A stretch of DNA of 40,630 nt, taken from Bacteroidota bacterium (GTDB taxonomy: Bacteria > Bacteroidota > Ignavibacteria > Palsa-1295). Within the stretch, counting starts at the first letter, position 1, and every line of letters begins with the position of its first letter. The notes below the pieces were generated by a model that saw nothing but the letters and a program-made list of their open reading frames with translations, was not told the DNA's origin and made no database searches. Position numbers and translations under genes: made by a program. Shown here piece by piece: positions 1-11,630 of the stretch. The stretch lies in NCBI GenBank assembly GCA_030706385.1, contig JAUZOQ010000023.1, forward strand, positions 1-40,630, given 5' to 3'.

Positions 1-628
1 AGAGGATGATCGCTGCAATTTGAGCCAGTAACATCCACATCGACCATGTGAGAGTTGAACCCAGGATTCGGCCCAGCGGCATCGCTCGTTCTTCGAATGC
101 TCTGCAGGCCAGGTCGTACCATCCCCCTAGAGCAGCGAGCATGCCAAGTGCCAAAAGAAACACTCCACCAAGCGAGATCAGGATCCCCCCGCTCAGTTCG
201 GAAATGATGACTTCCTCTGCCGATTTCCCGCTCGGCGGATACGCTACATCGGCAATACTATCGAGTCTGGAAAGAATAACTGCCCGTGCCGAATCCGGAT
301 ATTTGACAGTGATTTTCATCTGTACCGTATCGATAATACCAAAAAGCTCGGGATAGGTAAACTGGTACAGCCTGATGATCCCTTTCCGGTCGATTCCGGA
401 GACCACATAATCTCTCAGAAGTGCCGGAGTTTCGGGCGAGACACTCGTAAGTTTCTGTCCTACATTCTGCAATGCAACGATCGTTTGATCAAATCCCAGA
501 TTCAGAACTACGAAGCCCGGTGCGCAGCAAATGAGGAACACAACGGCAGCACGCCAGTATGCGCGTTTCGAAATGCGTATCGATTCTCCGAGAATTCCTC
601 CGAGATCGAGGGGGCGTGATGGAATCAT
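1..628 (-). CDS. Hypothetical multi-pass membrane protein (C-terminus cut by window edge)
   Basis: An open frame reads from an ATG at 628 leftwards off the window, giving about 209 residues without a stop. Residues 26-44 are hydrophobic after a basic patch (SKRAYWR), residues 148-170 form a second strong membrane segment (GGILISLGGVFLLALGM), and a third begins near 190. Between the first and second lies a soluble stretch of about 100 residues. The opening (LGGILGESIRISKRAYWRA) resembles the N-termini of YciC/GDPD-type membrane-domain proteins, but this is a weak resemblance. It follows ligA on the same strand after 66 bases and may be the last gene of the rodZ-ligA run. Function is not known. 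Confidence 0.6.
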   Translation of the reverse strand, partial: MIPSRPLDLGGILGESIRISKRAYWRAAVVFLICCAPGFVVLNLGFDQTIVALQNVGQKLTSVSPETPALLRDYVVSGIDRKGIIRLYQFTYPELFGIIDTVQMKITVKYPDSARAVILSRLDSIADVAYPPSGKSAEEVIISELSGGILISLGGVFLLALGMLAALGGWYDLACRAFEERAMPLGRILGSTLTWSMWMLLAQIAAIIL

Positions 629-694
629 GTTAGGTCTGAGAAGTAAATATCAGAAAACCAGTTCCTGGTCGGGGAATGTGGCCGAAGAAACTCG

Positions 695-4022
<3,328 letters not shown>

Positions 4023-4120
4023 TAGTGCAACGTAACAATACCCTATGTTGGTTCAAATTCAGCAGATTACGATGATGCACCCAACTCTTACGATCCGAGT
4101 TATCCCCAATTCTTTCTTCG

Positions 4121-4128
4121 TAACTTTG
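4121..4128 (+). promoter_or_regulatory. Candidate Bacteroidota-type -7 element for panC-panD-glmU
   Basis: TAACTTTG matches the TAnnTTTG -7 consensus of Bacteroidota primary sigma factors at every fixed position. It lies 67 bases upstream of the panC start. The corresponding -33 region is weak (no clear TTTG at the usual distance), so the call rests on the -7 match and on position in a divergent intergenic region. Confidence 0.45.
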
Positions 4129-4195
4129 CAAAGGCAAACAACTGGCAAACCCCAAACTGACCGATTTCACCATTCGAACTCCACTGCTTTACAAC

Positions 4196-5050
4196 GTGAA
4201 GATCACTAAAACTATCGCGGAAATTCGCTCTCTTCTCGAAAATGAACGATCGGCGAATCGGTCACTCGGATTTGTGCCGACAATGGGTGCGCTGCATGAA
4301 GGCCATCTCTCACTTGTCAGAGCATGTAGGCAAAAGTGCGGGATTACGATCGTGAGTATTTTCGTTAATCCCACGCAGTTCGGACCCGCTGAAGATCTGG
4401 ATAAATATCCGCGTTCGATCGAAGAAGATATCGCCATGCTTGAATCGGCAGGAGCGGATGTTCTGTTTCTCCCGACTGCCGAAGAGATGTATCCTCATGG
4501 CTCATCTACCTTCGTTATCGTCGAAGATGTAGCAGCCGGCTATGAAGGTGCGATACGCCCAACCCATTTTCGAGGAGTTGCAACGGTTGTCGCTTCTTTA
4601 TTTCATATTGTTCAGCCCGATATTGCATTCTTCGGCCAGAAGGATCTGCAGCAAGTTGCCGTCATCAAGAAGATGGTGCGAGACCTGCACGTTCCGATTC
4701 GCATCGAGATTGGAGCCACCGTGCGTGAGGCCGATGGACTGGCAATGAGTTCGAGAAATAGGTACCTCTCCAGCGAGGAACGCGCCGAGGCTCTCATCCT
4801 TTCACAGACTCTTGCCTATGTTCGGGAGAATCTCATTTCCGGCCTTCCTCCGGCCGAAGTGAAGCTTCTAGGCATTAAGTACTTCGATTCATTAAAGAAA
4901 AGGGCGATTCTCGACTATCTGGACATTATCGATCCCGAAACATTTCACTCTGCCGATTCGTTTAAATCTTCGAAGGAGACTGGAGTTGTCATTGCTGCAA
5001 AGATCGGAGCGACCCGATTGATCGACAACATTCTCCTTGAGGCTCAATAA
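4196..5050 (+). CDS. panC: Pantothenate synthetase PanC
   Basis: PanC joins pantoate to beta-alanine with ATP to give pantothenate, the precursor of coenzyme A. The 284-residue protein has all signatures: [11 protein letters not shown] (nucleotidyltransferase HIGH-type motif, about residues 27-37), [16 protein letters not shown], and MSSRNRYLS. The start is GTG at 4196; the conserved N-terminus ([13 protein letters not shown]) begins directly after it and no better start exists. panD follows within 10 bases, so the last two steps of pantothenate synthesis are encoded together: PanD makes the beta-alanine that PanC uses. Upstream lies a good -7 promoter motif. Confidence 0.97.
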   Translation: MKITKTIAEIRSLLENERSANRSLGFVPTMGALHEGHLSLVRACRQKCGITIVSIFVNPTQFGPAEDLDKYPRSIEEDIAMLESAGADVLFLPTAEEMYPHGSSTFVIVEDVAAGYEGAIRPTHFRGVATVVASLFHIVQPDIAFFGQKDLQQVAVIKKMVRDLHVPIRIEIGATVREADGLAMSSRNRYLSSEERAEALILSQTLAYVRENLISGLPPAEVKLLGIKYFDSLKKRAILDYLDIIDPETFHSADSFKSSKETGVVIAAKIGATRLIDNILLEAQ

Positions 5051-5057
5051 CAACTCA

Positions 5058-5447
5058 ATGCAAAGAACTCTATTCAAATCGAAGATCCACCGGGCAACGA
5101 TTACTCAGGCTGACCTTTACTACGAAGGTTCGCTGACACTCGATAGCGATCTGATGCAGGCTGCGGACCTGCTTCCGTACGAGAAAGTATCGATCGTTAA
5201 CGTCAACAATGGCGAACGATTCGAAACCTATCTCATCGAAGGCCCCTCCGGTTCGGGCGTTGTCTGCCTGAACGGTCCGGCCGCACGCAGGGGAGTTGTC
5301 GGTGATGAAATCATCATCATTAGCTATGGCCAGTTCGATGATACTGAAGAGCTTCGTTACTTCCAACCGACCGTTGTTCATGTTGATAAGAAGAACAAAA
5401 TCAAGGATATAAAGCATTCACTTGAAGCTTTCCAATTAGTTAATTGA
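5058..5447 (+). CDS. panD: Aspartate 1-decarboxylase PanD
   Basis: PanD decarboxylates aspartate to beta-alanine using a pyruvoyl group formed by self-cleavage. Starting at the ATG at 5058 gives 129 residues opening [20 protein letters not shown] and puts the cleavage pair in YEGS at exactly Gly24-Ser25, the canonical position. That argues against an in-frame TTG at 5037 inside pan[21 protein letters not shown] is the conserved active-site and fold signature. The gene sits 7 bases after the panC stop and 9 bases before the next start, making a tight three-gene unit. Confidence 0.96.
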   Translation: MQRTLFKSKIHRATITQADLYYEGSLTLDSDLMQAADLLPYEKVSIVNVNNGERFETYLIEGPSGSGVVCLNGPAARRGVVGDEIIIISYGQFDDTEELRYFQPTVVHVDKKNKIKDIKHSLEAFQLVN

Positions 5448-5456
5448 TCCTATAAC

Positions 5457-6236
5457 TTGCAACAGACCTTTCCTCCGCTTGCCACCGTAATCCTCGCCGC
5501 AGGCCAGGGCAAGAGGATGCAGGATCCGACAAAACCCAAAGTTCTTTATGAGATCGCCGGTATTCCGATGATCGGCCATGTGCTTAAACTTGCTTCGCAG
5601 ATCGGAAGCCAGAGGACGATTGCCATCGTCGGTTTCGGCAAGGAGCAAGTCAATCAATATGTGTCGTCGGCATATCCCCAAACCGAGTTCGCAATCCAAT
5701 CCGAACAGCTTGGCACCGGTCATGCTATGCAGATGACTTCCGGGCTTTTGAGCAATTTTGAAGGTGATATACTTGTCCTCTACGGGGACGTACCGCTTCT
5801 ATCGGAAAGTACAGTCCAGACTCTATTGAATACTCACCGGGCTTCCGGAGCAAAGGCTACAGTGCTCTCGGCAATTTTTGAGGATCCTTCCGGCTATGGA
5901 AGAATTGTTCGGTCCGATGACGGTAAGCATCTCAAAGCCATTATCGAAGATCGGGATGCCGATCCGGAAGTTAAGAAGATCAAGGAAATGAATTCGGGTA
6001 TCTACGTTTTCCAAGCGGGCTCGCTTTATCCCGCTCTGGCAAAGATCACTCCCAATAATAATCAGAAGGAATACTATTTAACCGATGTTTTCGGTATTCT
6101 GATCGGAGAGTTTGGTACCGATTCAGTCGCTATTTCAGTCTCAAGAAATCCCGTTGAAGTCAGCGGCGTTAATACGAAGGATCAGCTCCAGGAGTTGGAG
6201 CGGATTTACCTCAAAAACAGCTCAATTCGCGCATAA
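5457..6236 (+). CDS. GlmU-type UDP-GlcNAc pyrophosphorylase, uridylyltransferase domain only
   Basis: The protein is a sugar-nucleotide transferase matching the N-terminal half of GlmU: ATVILAAGQGKRM (about 10-21), TKPKVL, QLGTGHAMQ, VLYGDVPLL, GYGRIVR, and EMNSGIYVF. These residues bind UTP and GlcNAc-1-phosphate. At 259 residues it stops before the left-handed beta-helix that carries acetyltransferase activity in full-length GlmU (about 450 residues). The stop is clean and no beta-helix repeats follow, so it is not obviously a frameshift. The start is TTG at 5457, the only start upstream of the nucleotide-binding loop. Specificity for UDP-GlcNAc over other NDP-sugars is inferred from similarity. 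Glucosamine-1-phosphate acetylation would need another protein. Confidence 0.85.
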   Translation: MQQTFPPLATVILAAGQGKRMQDPTKPKVLYEIAGIPMIGHVLKLASQIGSQRTIAIVGFGKEQVNQYVSSAYPQTEFAIQSEQLGTGHAMQMTSGLLSNFEGDILVLYGDVPLLSESTVQTLLNTHRASGAKATVLSAIFEDPSGYGRIVRSDDGKHLKAIIEDRDADPEVKKIKEMNSGIYVFQAGSLYPALAKITPNNNQKEYYLTDVFGILIGEFGTDSVAISVSRNPVEVSGVNTKDQLQELERIYLKNSSIRA

Positions 6237-6267
6237 AAAAAGAGTTTTCCACTTCCTCAGATATTTC

Positions 6268-6298
6268 TTGGTAATACAGGGAAATATGCGTATTTTCG
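6268..6298 (+). promoter_or_regulatory. Candidate promoter of the SnoaL-like lipoprotein gene
   Basis: TTG at 6268-6270 and TATTTTCG at 6291-6298 are separated by 20 bases. They resemble the Bacteroidota -33 TTTG / -7 TAnnTTTG arrangement, with one mismatch in the -7 element. The predicted transcription start is about 30 bases before the ATG. Confidence 0.35.
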
Positions 6299-6333
6299 CA
6301 ACTCGTTTTCACCCCTATTAAAAGACAATTACT

Positions 6334-6915
6334 ATGAAATCTCGATTTGTTGTTCTCTTGATTCTTGCCGCATTTAGCCTGGCAAGTTGTATGAAAAAAG
6401 AAGGCACTGCAACGGATGCAGGCGCTAATGCAAAAGCCGATTCCATGAAAGCTGCCTACAAAGCTATCTCGGCGGCCTGGGATGCAGGCAAGGTCGACGA
6501 GTTCGATAAGTACGTAAGTGCAGATACAAAGGATAATAACATGATGCCCGGACAAAAACCAGGTCTGGCCGGGATGAAAGAATTTGCCTCAATGCTCAAG
6601 GTAGCCTATCCTGACATGAGCACGACTGTGGAAGATATGCGCGTCGATGGCGATGTTCTTACGGCTCGATTCAGAATGAACGGAACAAATTCCGGCCCAT
6701 TCATGGGAATGCCTGCAACAAACAAGAAGCTCACGAATGTGATGGGAATCGATCAGGTTCGCTGGAGCAATGGGAAGTTCGTTGAGCATTGGGGGCTCTT
6801 TGACGATCACACGATGATGATGCAGCTTGGGTTAGCTCCAATGCCGGGTGAGGGCGGAATGAAACCACCTGCCGAAGGCGGAAAGATGGAAAAGCCCATG
6901 GGGAAGAAGAAATAA
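6334..6915 (+). CDS. Lipoprotein with SnoaL-like (ester cyclase/NTF2-fold) domain
   Basis: The N-terminus is a lipoprotein signal (MKSRFVVLLILAAFSLASC), with Cys19 as the lipidation site. Residues about 40-165 fit a SnoaL-like NTF2-fold domain: an opening helix (AAYKAISAAWDAGKVDEFDKYVSAD), GLAGMKEFASMLKVAYPDM, and a conserved end (VRWSNGKFVEHWGLFDDHTMMMQLG) typical of the ester-cyclase branch. The last 25 residues are Pro/Gly/Met/Lys-rich and probably disordered. The domain is often a small-molecule binding or cyclase fold, but the substrate cannot be told. It has its own promoter-like sequence and a strong terminator, so it is probably monocistronic. Confidence 0.8.
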   Translation: MKSRFVVLLILAAFSLASCMKKEGTATDAGANAKADSMKAAYKAISAAWDAGKVDEFDKYVSADTKDNNMMPGQKPGLAGMKEFASMLKVAYPDMSTTVEDMRVDGDVLTARFRMNGTNSGPFMGMPATNKKLTNVMGIDQVRWSNGKFVEHWGLFDDHTMMMQLGLAPMPGEGGMKPPAEGGKMEKPMGKKK

Positions 6916-6930
6916 GAGTTGACGAAACGG

Positions 6931-6957
6931 AAAGCCCGTCGCGCACGGCGGGCTTTT
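6931..6957 (+). terminator. Intrinsic terminator after the SnoaL-like lipoprotein
   Basis: AAAGCCCG (6931-6938) pairs with CGGGCTTT (6949-6956), with a 10-base loop and a short T run. It lies 16 bases after the stop codon. Confidence 0.8.
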
Positions 6958-7028
6958 CTACCAAAGGTTTGCTTTAGTTGTGCGAGTCTTACCCACATTG
7001 TAGAGGTGCAATTACTGTCCGATACCTT

Positions 7029-7406
7029 ATGCCCGAAGCGAGTGGACATACATACGATCTGATACTCCGTCTTACGCAGGACTACCTCAAGTCCATCCGG
7101 GCACGCCGCATGCTTTCTTTTGCCCTTATGGGGATCGGCGTCATCATCGTCGTTATCGGTTTTGTAATGCCGGAAGAGATCAAGGGAATATCTCAGATCA
7201 TCACCTCTGCTGCCGGAGTGACGATCGGCTCCTCATCTTTTTTCCCGATCAACGATACGATCAAATTAAATCTAAAGATCCACACACTCGAAAATCTGCG
7301 CTCCGATCTTGAGCATGCAGGCGCCGGCGGCACAGTGGGGGCCGAGGATGCTTCGAAGATCGAAGCAATTGTCTGGAAACTCGTAGAACAAACTGTAGTA
7401 TCATGA
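7029..7406 (+). CDS. Small hypothetical membrane protein
   Basis: From the ATG at 7029 the protein has 125 residues: a polar N-terminal helix (YDLILRLTQDYLKSIRARR), a membrane helix (MLSFALMGIGVIIVVIGFVM), a second, weaker hydrophobic segment (IITSAAGVTIGSS), and an amphipathic C-terminal helix. An upstream in-frame TTG at 6978 is possible but would lie only 21 bases after the terminator hairpin. The stop overlaps the next start in ATGA, which indicates translational coupling with the following membrane protein. No family was recognised. Confidence 0.65.
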   Translation: MPEASGHTYDLILRLTQDYLKSIRARRMLSFALMGIGVIIVVIGFVMPEEIKGISQIITSAAGVTIGSSSFFPINDTIKLNLKIHTLENLRSDLEHAGAGGTVGAEDASKIEAIVWKLVEQTVVS

Positions 7407-7867
7407 CACCAGAAGTACCTGACCAGAAATACGAAGAGATCATTGCCTCGCTGAAGCGTTCGCATCGCCGCTCCTGGCTGCGCTTCTTTATTTTTCTCGG
7501 CTTCGTTCTCGTGCTGTGGATCTCGACATACGTTATTACGAAAGGGCAGTTCTCGATCTTCAGCAGGAAGATCGCCGTTGTCGATACACTTGTGATCAAT
7601 CAGGATTCGGCAATGGCTGCGCGCGATTCTATTATTGCAGATCAGAGAAGGCTGATCAACGTGCTGCAGAAATCCCAGGCTCATCCGGATAACGGAGTTC
7701 CTCCCGTTGCAGCCGGCCCGAGTGCGGCTCTTCGCTCCGATACCATCCGAATGCTGAACCAGCGCATCCTGCACCGCAATCTCGAACTGAAGGTCCGCGA
7801 TAGCGTCACGAATGTGAAACGGAAGGAATACTACCCGTTGAACGCCGTGCAGCAGATGGCGAAGTGA
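7403..7867 (+). CDS. Hypothetical single-pass membrane protein with coiled-coil-like tail
   Basis: The 154-residue protein begins in the ATGA overlap with the gene before it. A basic N-terminal tail (SLKRSHRRSW) precedes one membrane helix (about 27-46, FFIFLGFVLVLWISTYVIT), so the N-terminus is probably cytoplasmic. The rest is an outside segment with heptad-like runs (DSIIADQRRLINVLQKS and RMLNQRILHRNLELKVRDSV) broken by a Pro/Ala-rich linker. Coupling to 7029-7406 suggests that the two products work as a pair in the membrane. No recognised family. Confidence 0.65.
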   Translation: MTPEVPDQKYEEIIASLKRSHRRSWLRFFIFLGFVLVLWISTYVITKGQFSIFSRKIAVVDTLVINQDSAMAARDSIIADQRRLINVLQKSQAHPDNGVPPVAAGPSAALRSDTIRMLNQRILHRNLELKVRDSVTNVKRKEYYPLNAVQQMAK

Positions 7868-8005
7868 GATAGAAATTAATTCGCGCTGCAACCGTTACGG
7901 TCTTCCGTAGTGATGGTGGCATCGCAGGCACTCTCTGCATCATATACTGTCTTCACGAAATGATTGCGACTCACGGTAGCATGGAAGGTTTTCGTAATTT
8001 TGTCC

Positions 8006-8452
8006 ATGTCGCATTCGTACATCTCAATTTATTCTCATCTCGTTTTCAGTACGAAAAATCGAGAAGCATTTCTGACGCCGGTAATTCGGGAAAGGCTTTG
8101 GAGAGTAATGGCTGGAATCATGAAGAATAATGGCATCGATGCCATTACCATCGGCGGCTATGAAGATCATTGCCATGCCTTACTTTCACTTCCATCGACA
8201 ATTCCCATTGCAGAAGCCGCGAAAAAATTGAAAGGGATCTCATCCAAATGGTTATCCGAAGAATACCCGGAATTGAGAAATTTTGAGTGGCAGAAAGGGT
8301 ATGCAGCATTCAGCGTAAGCACATCGCAGCTAAAAAAGGTCATTGCCTATATCAATAATCAAGAAGAGCACCATAAGGCGAAAACATTTCGCGATGAATA
8401 TATCTCCTTTTTGCGCGGGAATAATATTCCGTTTGATGAGAAATATATTTGA
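8006..8452 (+). CDS. IS200-like / REP-associated tyrosine (Y1 HUH) transposase
   Basis: This is a 148-residue single-strand DNA transposase of the Y1 family. The HUH motif is His55-Cys-His57 in GGYEDHCHALLSLP. The catalytic tyrosine is Tyr115 in YINNQEEHH, where Tyr and Gln119 match the Y-x3-Q pair of IS200/IS605 TnpA enzymes. The start MSHSYISIYSHLVFSTKN at 8006 matches the usual family opening; an in-frame TTG at 7964 would only add an atypical leader. No tnpB or left-end hairpin is seen. Instead five tandem palindromic units begin 3 bases after the stop, which suggests a RAYT that acts on REP-like hairpins rather than an autonomous IS. Confidence 0.88.
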   Translation: MSHSYISIYSHLVFSTKNREAFLTPVIRERLWRVMAGIMKNNGIDAITIGGYEDHCHALLSLPSTIPIAEAAKKLKGISSKWLSEEYPELRNFEWQKGYAAFSVSTSQLKKVIAYINNQEEHHKAKTFRDEYISFLRGNNIPFDEKYI

Positions 8453-8455
8453 GAC

Positions 8456-8608
8456 GGTTGCATAGACTCCAAAATTGTTATCCATTCAAAACCGCCCACC
8501 GATAAATTGGTGGGCTAATGTGTTTTCATCCGCCAGAGGCGGATTCTGGAGTCGCCTTCGGCGACGGTATCAAATTAGCCCACGATTTTAATCGTGGGCG
8601 ATGGTGAT
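8456..8608 (+). repeat. REP-like unit 1
   Basis: Unit of 153 bases. Hairpin a is 8494-8515 with a G-T wobble in the inner stem, b is 8528-8544, c is 8551-8565, and d is 8578-8599. It shares its opening (GGTTGCATAGACTCCAAAAT) with unit 2 only. Confidence 0.9.
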
Positions 8609-8760
8609 GGTTGCATAGACTCCAAAATTGTTAATCATTGGACACCGCCCACCATTGAAATGGTGGGTGGTATGTTTCCATCCGCCAGAGGCGGATTCCG
8701 AAGTCGCCTTCGGCGACGATATCAAACTAGCCCACGATTTTAATCGTGGGCGATGGTGAT
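8609..8760 (+). repeat. REP-like unit 2
   Basis: Unit of 152 bases. The inner stem of hairpin a is ATT/AAT here. The right flank of hairpin a is GGTGGTATG instead of GGCTAATATG, which weakens the long-range pairing with hairpin d (8730-8751). Confidence 0.9.
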
Positions 8761-8913
8761 GGTCGGATAGATTCCAGAACTGTTATCCATTCAACACCGC
8801 CCACCAATAAATTGGTGGGCTAATATGTTTTCATCCGCCAGAGGCGGATTCCGTAGTCGCCTTCGGCGACGATGACAAATTAGCCCACGATTTTAATCGT
8901 GGGCGATGGTGAT
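8761..8913 (+). repeat. REP-like unit 3
   Basis: Unit of 153 bases beginning GGTCGGATAGATTCCAGAAC, shared with unit 4. The inner stem of hairpin a is AAT/ATT, pair-preserving compared with units 2 and 4. Hairpin d is 8883-8904. Confidence 0.9.
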
Positions 8914-9066
8914 GGTCGGATAGATTCCAGAACTGTTATCCATTCAACACCGCCCACCATTGAAATGGTGGGCTAATATGTTTTCATCCGCCAGAGGCGG
9001 ATTCCGGAGTCGCCTTCAGCGACGATATCAAACTAGCCCACGATTTTAATCGTGGGCGATGGTGAT
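8914..9066 (+). repeat. REP-like unit 4
   Basis: Unit of 153 bases, closest to unit 3 with about 8 differences by direct comparison. Hairpin c has one mismatch (TTCAGCGAC). Hairpin d is 9036-9057. Confidence 0.9.
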
Positions 9067-9220
9067 GGTTTCATAATTCCCCATATTGTTATCTATCATC
9101 GAACACCGCCCACCATTGAAATAGTGGCTGGTATGTTTTATCCGCCATAGACGGATTCCGGAGTCGACTTCGGCGACGATGCCAAATTAGCCCACGATTT
9201 TAATCGTGGGCGGGCTTTCT
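9067..9220 (+). repeat. REP-like unit 5 (most diverged)
   Basis: This copy has a mismatch in each of hairpins a (AATAGTGG), b (ATAGACGGAT) and c (GTCGACTTC). Hairpin d (9190-9211) is identical to the other copies and is followed by GGGCTTTCTT, so it could act as a weak terminator before groESL. Confidence 0.85.
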
Positions 9221-9263
9221 TGATTGTAACCTCTCCTCCGAAACTCCGTAACCGCTTCCGTTG

Positions 9264-9290
9264 TTAGCACTCGCCTAAGTGGAGTGCTAA
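9264..9290 (+). promoter_or_regulatory. CIRCE operator (HrcA binding site) of groESL
   Basis: TTAGCACTC (9264-9272), 9 bases, then GAGTGCTAA (9282-9290) is a perfect match to the CIRCE inverted repeat. HrcA binds CIRCE and represses groESL until heat or misfolded protein titrates GroEL. It lies 71 bases before the groES ATG. hrcA itself is not in the window, and no clear -7/-33 pair was found beside the operator. Confidence 0.97.
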
Positions 9291-9361
9291 GAGAATGCAT
9301 TCCGGGATTGGAATAATTCCTCAATTTTCTTTCATTTTAACTCTTTATTAATCAATTACTT

Positions 9362-9661
9362 ATGAATCTAACACCATTACATGACCGATTGATCGTTCGT
9401 CCTGCGCCTCCGGCTGAGGTGACAAAGGGCGGCATCATTCTTCCCGATACAGCTCAGGAAAAACCGCAGCAGGGTGAAGTCCTTGCAGTCGGAACAGGAA
9501 AGATCGACGATAACGGAAAGACCTTGCCGATGGCCGTGAAGGTCGGCGATACCGTTCTCTACGGAAAATACTCCGGCACAGAGATCAATGCCGAAGGCGA
9601 GGACGTCCTCATCATGAGAGAATCCGATGTATTTGCAATCGTAGGAAAAGGGAAAAAATAA
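9362..9661 (+). CDS. groES: Co-chaperonin GroES
   Basis: GroES is the lid that closes the GroEL folding chamber in the cytoplasm. The 99-residue protein has the family opening [12 protein letters not shown], the mobile loop that contacts GroEL (about 19-33, [18 protein letters not shown]), and the end [14 protein letters not shown]. It starts at the ATG at 9362 and is controlled by the CIRCE site upstream. groEL follows after 130 AT-rich bases. Confidence 0.98.
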   Translation: MNLTPLHDRLIVRPAPPAEVTKGGIILPDTAQEKPQQGEVLAVGTGKIDDNGKTLPMAVKVGDTVLYGKYSGTEINAEGEDVLIMRESDVFAIVGKGKK

Positions 9662-11435
<1,774 letters not shown>

Positions 11436-11446
11436 GCGGATTACAC

Positions 11447-11480
11447 GGGGGCAGCCAACAGGTTGCCCCTCGTCCATTTT
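11447..11480 (+). terminator. Intrinsic terminator after groEL
   Basis: GGGGCAGCC (11448-11456) pairs with GGTTGCCCC (11461-11469), with one G-T pair and an AACA loop. ATTTTTG follows a few bases later. The rest of the gap to 11631 shows no gene or tRNA. Confidence 0.65.
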
Positions 11481-11630
11481 TGAATGATATTGTAGAATTA
11501 TTTGTCGGGGCACTTACATTAGGTGCGCTCGGTGCTGTCATTTAAGATGGTATGCAGGTCAGCCGTACTTTTCAGATCCTGATTTGGTGACCCGCGCTCA
11601 ACCTTGAGCATAACTGGGAAGTCGATATTC

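Larger units (their letters stand above)
8456..9220 (+). repeat. Tandem array of five hairpin-rich REP-like units
   Basis: About 765 bases hold five head-to-tail units of 152-154 bases. Each unit has, in order, hairpin a (GCCCACC...GGTGGGC), hairpin b (ATCCGCC AGA GGCGGAT), hairpin c (GTCGCC TTC GGCGAC) and hairpin d (GCCCACGATT...AATCGTGGGC). The right arm of a (GTGGGCTAAT) is also complementary to the left flank and arm of d (ATTAGCCCAC) in units 1 and 3, so a long-range fold enclosing b and c competes with hairpins a and d. There are no unique spacers and no coding frame across the units. The array follows the transposase stop directly and ends about 45 bases before the groESL CIRCE operator. 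Confidence 0.93.

Noticed and set aside
5037-5057. Upstream TTG start for panD
   Set aside because: The ATG at 5058 places the self-cleavage Gly-Ser at 24-25 as in the family; the longer form would shift it to 31-32.
7193-7891. Minus-strand frame of 232 codons opposite the two small membrane-protein genes
   Set aside because: Long but His/Arg/Cys-rich without domain logic. The plus-strand frames have credible membrane helices, an ATGA coupling and an intergenic layout that fit genes better.
8551-8565. UUCG tetraloop in hairpin c
   Set aside because: TTCG is present, but the stem pairs C8556 with G8560, giving a TTC three-base loop rather than a C(UUCG)G tetraloop in register.
8456-9220. CRISPR array
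   Set aside because: The units are about 153 bases and follow each other without unique spacers, the hairpins lie inside the units, and no cas gene is present.
8006-9220. Complete IS200/IS605 insertion sequence
   Set aside because: No tnpB and no left-end hairpin upstream of the transposase could be found; the palindromes lie only downstream and as five tandem copies.
11470-11630. tRNA or small gene downstream of groEL
   Set aside because: No T-arm GTTCRA motif with a matching acceptor stem was seen, and the only hydrophobic short frame (about 19 codons) has no start context.
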